From assembly GCA_003512525.1 (NCBI GenBank), contig DOQG01000015.1:14154-66650 (forward strand): a stretch of 52,497 nt of DNA. The letters are read 5' to 3'. The notes under the pieces are model-generated. The model ran no database searches. It saw nothing but the letters and a program-made list of their open reading frames with translations, and was not told where the DNA came from. The stretch comes from Oscillospiraceae bacterium (lineage in GTDB: Bacteria > Bacillota > Clostridia > Oscillospirales > Ruminococcaceae). The translations under genes and the position numbers were made by a program. Of the stretch, positions 1-7,630 are shown in pieces. Within the stretch, counting starts at the first letter, position 1, and every line of letters starts with the position of its first letter.

Positions 1-189
1 ATAAAGGAGTACATAGAAGCTAAACTGGATAAGGACGATACGCTGCTTGGCGAAATGAAAGAACTTGACGGCGGCGTTTACCAGATGAGTGAACTCCGCT
101 AAGGCAAATATCTGGTAAAGGAAACCAAAGCTCCGACAGGCTTTGTGCTTGATGAAAATGTGTATGCCGTATCCATCGAGGAGAACGGC
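1..189 (+). pseudogene. Cna_B/SpaA-type pilin domain remnant
   Basis: Frame 1 is open from the window edge and reads as a prealbumin-like Cna_B/SpaA repeat of Gram-positive surface proteins. The family hallmark KETKAPTGFVLDENVYAV is clear at about 118-171. A TAA stop at 100-102 splits it, just before GKYLVKET, so it is a broken copy. The 5' part is outside the window. The reading frame runs on without a break into the tail of an unrelated DNA-binding protein after about position 190. Family assignment is firm; the history is inferred. Confidence 0.7.
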
Positions 190-315
190 AAGCTTGGCAA
201 AAATCAAAATGTTACGCTACCTGTCTTGTTGTCGATATGTGAATATTTGAAATGTGATTTTGGAGATATTATGGAAGCGTTACCAGATGATGTTGATAAG
301 GAGCGTGAAAGCTGA
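190..315 (+). pseudogene. VanU-like XRE regulator, C-terminal remnant
   Basis: Frame 1 continues as KLGKNQNVTLPVLLSICEYL followed by KCDFGDIMEALPDD, ending at TGA 313-315. This matches the last helices of the short Cro/CI-type regulators that head vanG operons (VanU), which typically end in an IC..L.C...DI.E pattern. The N-terminal helix-turn-helix half is missing and replaced by a Cna_B fragment. It stops two bases before the vanR start, as expected for vanU-vanR order. VanU identity is inferred mainly from this context; a generic XRE regulator is the alternative. Confidence 0.6.
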
Positions 316-317
316 TT

Positions 318-1025
318 ATGAATGAAAGTATTTTAATTGTAGACGATGAAAAAGAGATAGCCGATCTAATAGAGGTATATCTTAAAAATGATGGTTACAC
401 AATACATAAATTTTATAATGGTCTGGATGCTTTGGAATGTATTGAAACGCAAAAAATGGATTTAGCAATTTTAGATGTAATGCTTCCAGATATTGATGGA
501 TTTCGTATTTGTCAGAAAATCAGAGAACAGTATTATTATCCTATTATAATGCTGACGGCAAAAGTTGAGGATACTGATAAAATTATGGGACTTACCATTG
601 GAGCTGATGATTACATTACAAAACCTTTCAATCCTTTGGAGGTTGTAGCAAGAGTAAAAACGCAACTTCGCCGTTATGTTCGTTATAATAATGCGGCTAA
701 TACCAAGGAAAAAGATGCTCCCATTGCAGAACATGATGTAAGAGGACTTATTATAAACAAGAATACTCACAAATGTACTTTGTATGGAAAAGAGGTTACT
801 TTGACACCTATTGAGTTTTCTATCCTCTGGTACTTGTGTGAGAACAGAGGAAAAGTTATTTCGTCTGAGGAATTGTTTGAAAATATTTGGGGTGAGAAAT
901 TCCTTGATAACAATAATACTGTTATGGCTCATATCGGAAGATTGAGGGAAAAGCTTAATGAGCCTGCAAAAAAACCGAAATTTATAAAAACTGTGTGGGG
1001 AGTGGGATATACCATTGAAAAATAA
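318..1025 (+). CDS. vanR: VanR-type response regulator (vanG class)
   Basis: OmpR/PhoB-family response regulator of 235 residues. The receiver domain (about 1-120) has the acidic pocket at DD 9-10, phospho-acceptor Asp53 in ILDVMLPD and the conserved KPF near residue 103. A winged-helix DNA-binding domain follows (about 140-235), ending in VWGVGYTIEK. In vanG clusters VanR activates transcription of the resistance genes after phosphorylation by VanS, and candidate VanR boxes lie before vanY (2146-2180). It overlaps vanS by 11 nt, indicating translational coupling. The vanG-type assignment rests on the sequence style and on neighbouring vanS, vanY and vanW'. The gene appears intact. Confidence 0.85.
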   Translation: MNESILIVDDEKEIADLIEVYLKNDGYTIHKFYNGLDALECIETQKMDLAILDVMLPDIDGFRICQKIREQYYYPIIMLTAKVEDTDKIMGLTIGADDYITKPFNPLEVVARVKTQLRRYVRYNNAANTKEKDAPIAEHDVRGLIINKNTHKCTLYGKEVTLTPIEFSILWYLCENRGKVISSEELFENIWGEKFLDNNNTVMAHIGRLREKLNEPAKKPKFIKTVWGVGYTIEK

Positions 1026-2151
1026 AAGAAATAGCGAAAGAGATGATTATCGTCTTCTTAAAAACAAATTATTGATTAGAACTTTTGGAATGTTGTTTTT
1101 TGCGTTTGCTTTTTTAGCAGCCTTGTACTCTCTATTTTTAAAGGGGCACATAGCAGACACTTTTGTGGGTTTTTTGGATAATTTTGTCTACCATGATTAT
1201 GACCGAGCTTATAATGTATATTCAATATATATAAGAGATTATATGAGTCTTTTCTTCGTAGTGCTTTCCTTACTGTTATTTGCAATTATTTTGCGCTTTT
1301 ATCTAAATGAATTTTTTTCCAAGTATTTCAAAGAAATTAACCGTAGTATAGATGCTCTGATAGAAGAAAATTCAGGAGATATTGTTTTGCCTTCTGAATT
1401 AACTGCAATCGAAAAGAAAATCAATCATATTAAGCATACTCTTGAACAACGAAAACTGGCAGCAGAGCTTTCAGAACAGCGGAAAAATGACCTTGTTGTT
1501 TATCTTGCCCACGATTTGAAAACCCCACTCACCTCAGTAATTGGGTATTTAACTTTGCTGCGGGACGAAAACAAAATTTCCGAAGAATTAAGAGAAAAGT
1601 ATTTGTCAATTTCTTTGGAAAAAGCAGAACATCTTGAGGATTTAATTAACGAATTTTTTGAAATCACGCGGTTTAATCTTTCTAATATCACTCTTGAGTA
1701 CAGCAGGGTCAATTTGACCCGTATGCTTGAACAACTTACATACGAGTTCAAACCAATGTTTTTAGAGAAGAATTTAAAATGTGAGCTTGAAATAGCCCCA
1801 GACACTATGATAAAGTGCGATGTCAATAAGATGCAGCGCGTTTTTGATAATCTGCTGAGAAATGCAGTGAATTATAGCTTTGATGACAGCACGATTCATA
1901 TTGCTGTAAAACAAAACGGTGAAAATTTGTGTATTCAGTTTACCAATTGCGGCAATACCATTCCAAAAGAAAAGCTTGTACGCATTTTTGAACAGTTTTA
2001 TCGTCTTGATGTTGCACGAAGTTCCAGAAGCGGAGGTGCAGGATTGGGTCTTGCAGTTGCAAAAGAAATCGTTGAGCTTCATAACGGAACAATTACCGCA
2101 AAAAGTGAAAATGAGCAAATCGAATTTACAGTCACTCTTCCGCTCCTGTAG
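1015..2151 (+). CDS. vanS: VanS-type sensor histidine kinase (vanG class)
   Basis: Membrane histidine kinase of 378 residues, partner of the upstream VanR. It starts with TTG inside the 3' end of vanR. Two membrane segments (about 22-45 and 77-100) enclose a short external loop. The dimerisation/phosphotransfer region holds His166 in VYLAHDLKTPLTSVIGYL, followed by the HATPase domain with NLLRNAVNYS (N box) and GAGLGLAVAKEIVELHNG (G box). In vancomycin-resistance systems VanS responds to glycopeptide stress and controls VanR phosphorylation. No mutation is visible, so an orphan but functional pair is plausible although ligase and racemase genes are absent here. Confidence 0.85.
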   Translation: MKNKRNSERDDYRLLKNKLLIRTFGMLFFAFAFLAALYSLFLKGHIADTFVGFLDNFVYHDYDRAYNVYSIYIRDYMSLFFVVLSLLLFAIILRFYLNEFFSKYFKEINRSIDALIEENSGDIVLPSELTAIEKKINHIKHTLEQRKLAAELSEQRKNDLVVYLAHDLKTPLTSVIGYLTLLRDENKISEELREKYLSISLEKAEHLEDLINEFFEITRFNLSNITLEYSRVNLTRMLEQLTYEFKPMFLEKNLKCELEIAPDTMIKCDVNKMQRVFDNLLRNAVNYSFDDSTIHIAVKQNGENLCIQFTNCGNTIPKEKLVRIFEQFYRLDVARSSRSGGAGLGLAVAKEIVELHNGTITAKSENEQIEFTVTLPLL

Positions 2152-2180
2152 GAAAATCGTAAGAAATTCCGCAGGAAAAC
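2146..2180 (+). promoter_or_regulatory. Candidate VanR-box array before vanY
   Basis: TCGTAAGAAATT at 2157-2168 matches the VanR-box consensus TCGTANGAAANT as I remember it from vanA/vanB promoters. Flanking 12-mers CTGTAGGAAAAT (2146-2157) and CCGCAGGAAAAC (2169-2180) are weaker, roughly in-phase copies. The array overlaps the end of vanS and precedes vanY, where the inducible promoter of vanG clusters lies. Confidence 0.55.
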
Positions 2181-2207
2181 ATAGGAAACTCTTGTGGGGA
2201 AACGAAA

Positions 2208-2264
2208 AAAAAAGCACGCTTGCTTTTGGTATACTTACAGTACCAAAAGCAAGCGTGCTTTTTT
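2208..2264 (+). terminator. Perfect 24-bp hairpin between vanS and vanY
   Basis: Arms 2208-2231 and 2241-2264 are perfect inverted repeats (core AGCACGCTTGCTTTTGGTA) around a 9-nt loop, with A-rich and T-rich ends, giving a bidirectional intrinsic terminator. TATACT at 2230-2235 straddles the loop edge and could be the -10 of the vanY promoter, which would then start beyond the terminator's left arm. The terminator is visible; the promoter is inferred. Confidence 0.75.
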
Positions 2265-2286
2265 AGCTTATCAGGGAGGAAAAACG

Positions 2287-3006
2287 ATGTCAACTCATAC
2301 CCAACAAACCAAGAAACGCCGTCCCTACTTATTTATCTGCATCCTGATTTTACTGATAGCATTAGCCTGCATCTTTGTTCAGCGTTTTGCAGGGACAGAT
2401 ATATACAACAAGGCATCATTGCCTTCCATTGATTTTGGTAATGAAAATGAAGCAGATGGAGAATGGTGCTTGATACTGGTGAATAAATGGCATCCCCTTG
2501 AAAGTGACAATAAAATCGATTTAACAGAACTATCAAACGGACAATGCGTGGACAGCAGAATATACCCTCAGCTTCAGAAAATGTTTGATGATATGAGGGA
2601 TGATGGTGTATATCCTGTTGTTGCCTCCGGCTACAGAACAGAGCAGGAGCAACAGCAAATATACGATGAATCAATGGCGGAGTATATCGAAAAAGGATAT
2701 TCTGAATCCGACGCAAAAACAGAAACAGAACGCTGGGTTGCTATTCCGGGAACAAGTGAACATCAACTTGGTCTTGGCGTTGATATAAATGCTGATGGCA
2801 TAAATTCATATGGTTATGAGGTTTATAACTGGCTTGCTCAAAACGCCTATCGCTATGGGTTTATATATCGCTATCCAGAGAATAAAGTTACAATCACAGG
2901 TATAGCCAACGAGCCATGGCATTACCGATATGTCGGTGTTAATGCGGCTACCGAAATATACAAACGAGGAATATGCCTTGAAGAATATCTGGGAGAAACA
3001 AACTAA
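2287..3006 (+). CDS. vanY: VanY-type D,D-carboxypeptidase
   Basis: Membrane-anchored peptidase M15B of 239 residues, expected to remove the terminal D-Ala from peptidoglycan precursors outside the cell. An N-terminal signal anchor (about 14-33) follows a basic KKRR. The zinc/catalytic motifs are SGYRTEQEQQQIYD, PGTSEHQLGLGVDIN (zinc His and Asp) and EPWHYRYVG (catalytic Glu, zinc His). The ATG at 2287 has GGGAGG nearby. The longer frame from 2194 would translate the terminator and is rejected. It is the only apparently complete effector gene of the vanG-type operon here. On its own VanY lowers the supply of D-Ala-D-Ala ends but does not make D-Ala-D-Ser. Confidence 0.88.
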   Translation: MSTHTQQTKKRRPYLFICILILLIALACIFVQRFAGTDIYNKASLPSIDFGNENEADGEWCLILVNKWHPLESDNKIDLTELSNGQCVDSRIYPQLQKMFDDMRDDGVYPVVASGYRTEQEQQQIYDESMAEYIEKGYSESDAKTETERWVAIPGTSEHQLGLGVDINADGINSYGYEVYNWLAQNAYRYGFIYRYPENKVTITGIANEPWHYRYVGVNAATEIYKRGICLEEYLGETN

Positions 3007-3018
3007 GAGGGTGAATTT

Positions 3019-3213
3019 ATGAAAAGAAAAAGACTGACACAGGTGTTTCCCTTTTTACTTCCTATCCGTAAATGGCAAAGGAAAAAACGGTTCTATTTAG
3101 AAATGCTGATAGACGGAAACAAATACGCCAAAAATAAATCTGAGGCTCTATTGCCTAATACGGTATTTGAAACTTCATCACTTACAGTATTAAATATAAA
3201 GATGCTGTTGTAA
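3019..3213 (+). pseudogene. vanW: vanW 5' fragment
   Basis: The first ~56 residues of a VanW-family protein, with MKRKRLTQVFPFLLPIRKWQ and a following LLPNTVFETSS, after a good AGAGGGTG ribosome site and 12 nt behind vanY, the normal vanG order. Similarity stops after ETSSL; the frame then gives a few unrelated residues and TAA at 3211-3213. Intact VanW proteins are roughly 270 residues, so most of the gene is lost. The break marks the right edge of the surviving van segment. Confidence 0.7.
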
Positions 3214-3294
3214 GGAAATTTGCTGAAATAGAAATTTTGTAATTTGATTTAAGCAAGTCTTTATTGAATTGCAACTAAAAGGAGATAATTCTGT

Positions 3295-3804
3295 TTGAAA
3301 AAGAAAAATGATGAAATAACTATCCGTTCAAGTGCGGCGGAATATCTGACTTATGTTGCCTCTGTGGGAGATCAGGCGGATAGCGTTGAAATGCGTTATG
3401 AGGATGAGAATATATGGCTGATGCAGAAGATGATGGCTACACTTTATGATGTTGCTCTGCCGACAATCAACGAGCATATCAAAAAAATATATGCTGACAG
3501 CGAATTGGATGAGTCGGCAACTATTCGGTAATTCCGAATAGTTCAAACAGAGGGCTCTCGTCAGGTGCAAAGAGAAACAAATCATTATAACCTGCAGATG
3601 ATTATTGCCGTTGGATTCAAAGTGAATAACGAAAGAGCAGTACAGTTTCGTAAATGGGAAAACGGTATTGTGAAGAGCTACACCATTAAAGGCTGGGTTA
3701 TGGATAATGAACGTCTGAAACGAGGCACATATCTGACGGATAAATATTTTGATGAACAGCTTGAACGTATCAGAGAAGGAAAACACAAAGAAATAGTGTC
3801 CTGA
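3295..3804 (+). pseudogene. RhuM-like protein, stop-interrupted and truncated
   Basis: The frame starts at TTG 3295 (AAGGAG upstream) and reads as a RhuM-family (KilA-N-like, mobile-element-associated) protein, with IRSSAAEYLTYVASVGD then ENIWLMQKMMATLYDV. TAA at 3529-3531 stands where relatives have Lys (ATIRKF), and the same frame resumes with FRIVQTEGSRQVQRETNHYN and continues to 3804. Relatives are about 330 residues; this copy ends after QLERIREGKHKE, so it also lost its C-terminal half. Nonsense mutation plus truncation. RhuM function is poorly known. Confidence 0.7.
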
Positions 3805-4136
3805 TTTTCGGGTTGAGGTTATGCCTTTTTGAATGTGATAAACTATGATTGTCATTCATTTGACAGTCCCTCTTTCGATATTATGAGGTTGCCAAACCGG
3901 CTTTTATTATATCATAAAATCAAGTCGGCGTAAGCCGTCTTTTGCCTTTCGGCAAAAGCTTTTATGTTGAAATGTTCTCAGACCGGCGGTGTGCCGCCGA
4001 CCGTGCAGGGCACAGCAAAATCCGCTATCGGTTGATTTTGTGTCTGAGGTTATGATATCATAAGATGGCTTTTTACTAAAGTCTTTTATTTCCCACCGCT
4101 TCAAGCGGTGGTTTATTTTTGCTAAAGCTACAATTA
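3805..4136. other. Hairpin-rich intergenic stretch, possible transposon end
   Basis: No convincing gene. Four compact hairpins lie within 175 bp: CTTTTGCC/GGCAAAAG (3939-3958), CGGCGG/CCGCCG (3984-3999), GTGC/GCAC (4003-4013) and CCACCGCTT/AAGCGGTGG (4093-4111). Subterminal imperfect palindromes of this kind occur at ends of IS200/IS605 elements, so this may be a non-autonomous remnant or a structured RNA. A 65-codon minus-strand frame here has no recognisable content. Confidence 0.35.
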
Positions 4137-4167
4137 AAAGCGGAATGCCGTGTCAGCACTCCGCTTT
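4137..4167 (-). terminator. Terminator of the cdaA-cdaR-mscS operon
   Basis: Arms 4137-4148 and 4156-4167 pair over 12 bp with one G·T wobble. On the minus strand the stem is followed by TTTTAATTG, just past the mscS stop. Confidence 0.75.
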
Positions 4168-4173
4168 AGCTTA

Positions 4174-5061
4174 TTATTCATCTTTCTTAAGATGTACGTC
4201 GAGTTGATTATACGGTATCTCAATACCATTCGCATCAAACTGCTCTTTGACAGCTTCGTTGAGATCAAAATATACTGTCCAGTAATCCTCTGTCTTGACC
4301 CAAGGATAACAGGTTATCCTTACCGCACTGTCCGCAAGCTCGGTTATCCTTATCTTCGGCTCGGGATCTTTGAGTATGAGCTTATGGTTATCTGTAATAC
4401 TTTTGAGAACGCTAATAGCCTTTCTGAAGTCGGCATTGTACGAAATCGTATAAACCATATCCACGCGTCTTATTCCGAGTGAAGTAAAATTCGTAACTTT
4501 CTTTGCTGTTATCTGTCCGTTTGGGTAGAATATAGCTTTATTGTCATACGAATGAAGTTCTGTGTACCAGATATTTATCGCTTCAACAACGCCTTCGACA
4601 TCATCGACCTTGATATAATCTCCGACCTTAAACGGCTTTGTAAGCATTATACTGAAGCCGCCGGCAATGTTTGAAAGACTATCCTGCAGTGCAAGACCGA
4701 TAGCCACACCCGCCGTACCGATAACTGCGATTATCGATGTCATCGGAACACCGAGAACCGCAAGTACTATGGTTGCCAGCAACGCATAAAGCAATATTCT
4801 TACAAGCGAATAAACGAAACGTGATATCGTCTTATCTACAACATCATGTTTCATACCCTTTTTCATAACCTTGAGTACAAGCTTAGAAACGATAAGTCCG
4901 ACCGCAAGAATTATTACTGCGGCAAGAAGCGTAGGCAGATAGCCGATAAAAGCATTCCACAAATGACTGAAAAATGTTTCAGCTTCTTTTATCTGCTCCT
5001 GTGCATTTCCCAACGGATCGGAAGTATTTCCGACCGCTTCCGTTATCATTGTCAGACTCAA
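4174..5061 (-). CDS. mscS: MscS-family mechanosensitive channel
   Basis: Small-conductance mechanosensitive channel subunit of 295 residues; MscS channels form heptamers that release osmolytes on hypo-osmotic shock. Three N-terminal membrane segments are visible (about 37-60, 80-102 and the pore helix). The pore region TAGVAIGLALQDSLSNIAGG fits the TM3 pattern, followed by the beta domain (KPFKVGDYIKVDDVEGVVEA) and the alpha/beta cytoplasmic end. It lies 15 nt after cdaR on the same strand with a shared terminator, so it is probably co-transcribed with c-di-AMP synthesis genes. That fits the role of c-di-AMP in osmolyte control. Family sure; the functional link is inferred. Confidence 0.9.
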   Translation of the reverse strand: MSLTMITEAVGNTSDPLGNAQEQIKEAETFFSHLWNAFIGYLPTLLAAVIILAVGLIVSKLVLKVMKKGMKHDVVDKTISRFVYSLVRILLYALLATIVLAVLGVPMTSIIAVIGTAGVAIGLALQDSLSNIAGGFSIMLTKPFKVGDYIKVDDVEGVVEAINIWYTELHSYDNKAIFYPNGQITAKKVTNFTSLGIRRVDMVYTISYNADFRKAISVLKSITDNHKLILKDPEPKIRITELADSAVRITCYPWVKTEDYWTVYFDLNEAVKEQFDANGIEIPYNQLDVHLKKDE

Positions 5062-5076
5062 ATATTATCACCCCTG

Positions 5077-6384
5077 TCAGCTGCTGCTTGTCTTATCCTC
5101 TGCACGCTCTGTAACCATTACAGACACCTTGTATTCACCTGTGACCCAGCTCTTCACCTTTGTGCCACGCAAGGTAAACTCGGCATTGATATCCTTCAGC
5201 CCCGCCGTGAGCGTAGTTCCCATAAGATCTATCGTAGCATATATATCCTTAGAGGCAAGTGCCGCTATCTCATCGGCAGGACCGGTTACATTCACACTGA
5301 GTTCGTTTGTGAGAACCTCAACATCAAAGTTATCGGGCACGTTTATTACTCTTATATTATCCTTCTGCACAGCATAGCTTAAGAAGGTGTAATTCTCGGC
5401 ATCCTCAAACGAAACCATAGCGGAGGTATTGCCGCTTATGTTCTTATAACCCTCAGGAAGTGTTATGGGTAATGTCAGCTTCTGCAGATATTTAGTTGTA
5501 AGCTGACTCAGATCTATCGTTCCCACCTCGAACTTTTCCTGTGAATCAAGCGAATCGTCAGGTGAAGAAACTGTCAGAGTTTCGGGATAGATGCTGTATT
5601 TAAGACTGCTTAGATCAAAGTTCGACGGTACATTGGTAAACTGCACGGTGAGCGGTAAAGTTTTTTGCTTATACAAAGTAACTTTTACAGTAAAGCTCTC
5701 GTTGTCATATTTGATATCGGGATTTTCGATCACCTCTCCGTTAGCCCCAAGGAGTACTATCTGCCCCTTTGAGGTAACCGATTCGGTCGTTTCACCTGCA
5801 AATACCGAACGTATCTCAACCGCCTTTACCGCATCTACCGCGGCGCTGTCACCGGTCAACGTTATAGTTGACGGTTCGGCTGTGACACTGTCTATCTTCA
5901 TACCCGAGGTAGCTGTTACTCCGTCTGCGGTAGCTTTCATGTTTCCGCTTGAAACGCTGTAGGTCTTTGACTCCGTTTTTTCGACTTTCAGTCTGAGAGT
6001 AATGTTTTCGTCATCGACCGTACAGCTGTTTTCCTTTACAGGAGCAACATTTACCTTAACGGTATACTCTCCGTCTGACGTGATCGCCGATAAATCGGCT
6101 TTCGCCGTGAAGTCATCTGCGGTCATATTACCGACCTCGTAGCGCTTTCCTGTTATCTGAACAGAAACCTTGTCTACATAACCGTCTGTCACCGACAGGT
6201 TGTTCTGCGTCATATAATCGGTCGCTTTCACCTCGACAGGTATATCGCCTACATGAGTAGTCACATCGGGAAATATCTGCATTGAAATTGCAAACCAGAC
6301 GATTATCGCTATCACCAGCGCAAATATAATATTCTTCAGGTCTTTAACGAAGCTGTGAAAAAAGTTCTTTATCCATTCTTTCAT
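5077..6384 (-). CDS. cdaR: YbbR-domain regulator CdaR
   Basis: Protein of 435 residues with one N-terminal membrane anchor (about 17-36) and an extracytoplasmic chain of YbbR repeats (PVEVKATDYMTQNNLSVTDG, later PLTVQFTNVPSNFDLS and related segments). CdaR proteins bind the membrane diadenylate cyclase CdaA and tune c-di-AMP production. The ATG shares its A with the cdaA TAA stop (TAATG), so translation is coupled. The usual third gene of this operon in Firmicutes, glmM, is replaced here by an mscS gene. The C-terminus ends in a short ED/Ser tail. Confidence 0.9.
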   Translation of the reverse strand: MKEWIKNFFHSFVKDLKNIIFALVIAIIVWFAISMQIFPDVTTHVGDIPVEVKATDYMTQNNLSVTDGYVDKVSVQITGKRYEVGNMTADDFTAKADLSAITSDGEYTVKVNVAPVKENSCTVDDENITLRLKVEKTESKTYSVSSGNMKATADGVTATSGMKIDSVTAEPSTITLTGDSAAVDAVKAVEIRSVFAGETTESVTSKGQIVLLGANGEVIENPDIKYDNESFTVKVTLYKQKTLPLTVQFTNVPSNFDLSSLKYSIYPETLTVSSPDDSLDSQEKFEVGTIDLSQLTTKYLQKLTLPITLPEGYKNISGNTSAMVSFEDAENYTFLSYAVQKDNIRVINVPDNFDVEVLTNELSVNVTGPADEIAALASKDIYATIDLMGTTLTAGLKDINAEFTLRGTKVKSWVTGEYKVSVMVTERAEDKTSSS

Positions 6385-7295
6385 TATTTATCCGCCCCCT
6401 TGTCTTTTTGGTTGTCGGGTGCGTCCTTCTTCGGCTTCTTTGCTGATTTCTCCTTGCTCTTCCTGTTCTCGGGTTTTTCGGGAATAAGCTTTGAAGTCAG
6501 TAATTTGCGCAGTGTATCTTTATTATAAAAACGAGTAAGACTGCCGTTTTCGGCAACCGATATCGTACCGGTTTCTTCCGAAACGATAACAATGACAGCG
6601 TCAGACACTTCGCTCATTCCTATAGCTGCCCTGTGACGTGAACCGAGCGCTTTCGATATAAGCTCCTCCTTCTGGGGCTTTGGTAAAAAGCAGCCTGCGG
6701 CGTATACCTTACTGTCACGGATAATCACAGCACCGTCATGCAGCGGTGTATTCGGGAAGAATATGTTTCCGAAAAGCTCGGGGCTCGGTGTTGCATTTAA
6801 TATCGTACCCGTATCTACCTGCTCGCCCAGTCTTGTTTCACGCTCAAATACGATAAGCGCTCCGGTCGCCGTCTGCGAAAGCTGCTCACACGCCGTACAG
6901 ACAGCCTCGATGCAGTTATGTATATCGGCTGATGCGCCATCGCTCTTTCCCTCAAAGTTAAGAGCAAGCTTCTTTACCTTTGTAGTACGTCCCATTTTTT
7001 CAAGAACTCGTCTGAGCTCCGGCTGAAACACAATAAGTATCGCTATAATTCCGACATTGAGGAAGGTTTCGATAATTACCTTCATCGCTTTGAACTCAAA
7101 CTGATTGACCACAAAGAAAAGTATTGCAAGCAGTATAATACCTTTGATAAGCTGCTCTGCACGCGTTTCTTTGATGATTTTTATGCCTTTATATATAAAA
7201 TAGGCAAGCAGGAGAATATCAAGATAGTCAACAAGTCCCATTGTCGCAAAAACACTGAGTATATTCTCCCAGATATCCGCTAAATACTGAATCAA
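6384..7295 (-). CDS. cdaA: Diadenylate cyclase CdaA
   Basis: Membrane diadenylate cyclase making c-di-AMP from two ATP. Three membrane segments occupy roughly the first 80 residues, followed by the DAC domain with its signatures DGAVIIRD and SRHRAAIGMSE, then a Lys-rich tail (KSKEKSAKKPKKDAPDNQK). I start it at TTG 7295: GGAG lies 7 nt upstream and the resulting 303-residue protein begins MIQYLADIWENIL, as relatives do. The farther ATG at 7367 lies inside the promoter -10 region, has no ribosome site and would add 24 atypical residues. It is coupled to cdaR by a 1-nt overlap. Confidence 0.88.
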   Translation of the reverse strand: MIQYLADIWENILSVFATMGLVDYLDILLLAYFIYKGIKIIKETRAEQLIKGIILLAILFFVVNQFEFKAMKVIIETFLNVGIIAILIVFQPELRRVLEKMGRTTKVKKLALNFEGKSDGASADIHNCIEAVCTACEQLSQTATGALIVFERETRLGEQVDTGTILNATPSPELFGNIFFPNTPLHDGAVIIRDSKVYAAGCFLPKPQKEELISKALGSRHRAAIGMSEVSDAVIVIVSEETGTISVAENGSLTRFYNKDTLRKLLTSKLIPEKPENRKSKEKSAKKPKKDAPDNQKDKGADK

Positions 7296-7357
7296 CGTGT
7301 TACTCCATTTCCAAAACTGCACAACGCAGTGAATTTCATCGTAAAATCTATATAAAT

Positions 7358-7386
7358 ATTGTACCATTAAACAGTTGCGATTTCAA
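7358..7386 (-). promoter_or_regulatory. Sigma-A promoter of cdaA
   Basis: On the minus strand TTGAAA (7381-7386) and TACAAT (7358-7363) are separated by exactly 17 nt. Transcription would start near 7351, inside the frame of the longest cdaA ORF, which excludes the ATG at 7367. Confidence 0.75.
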
Positions 7387-7540
7387 TAAGCAGACGAAAT
7401 TTTTTGTTATTTTTCACAAACAAAATCAGCCCATATGAGAACAAGGTTCGACATCTGTAAGCAACACAGAAGTTAGCTTTGGCATACCTCAGCTTTATGA
7501 GATTTACTAAAAAAATTCTTATTTTTTTCACTTTTAGAGG

Positions 7541-7569
7541 TTTACATTCAGAGACGATTATGATATAAT
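7541..7569 (+). promoter_or_regulatory. Promoter of pyruvate:ferredoxin oxidoreductase
   Basis: TTTACA (7541-7546), 17 nt, TATAAT (7564-7569), about 60 nt before the start codon. The intergenic space 7296-7630 holds this and the divergent cdaA promoter; nothing else is recognised. Confidence 0.7.
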
Positions 7570-7630
7570 ACTAAGTTGAAAGCATACGTCTTGATATGGC
7601 GATATGCAAAAACAAAGGAGGACGATTCCC

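Noticed and set aside
2194..2286. Longer N-terminus for VanY from the upstream start
   Set aside because: It would translate the perfect terminator hairpin and lacks a ribosome site; ATG 2287 has GGGAGG and gives a clean signal anchor.
3907..4104. 65-codon minus-strand frame in the hairpin-rich stretch
   Set aside because: Made of hairpin sequence, no ribosome site, no known family.
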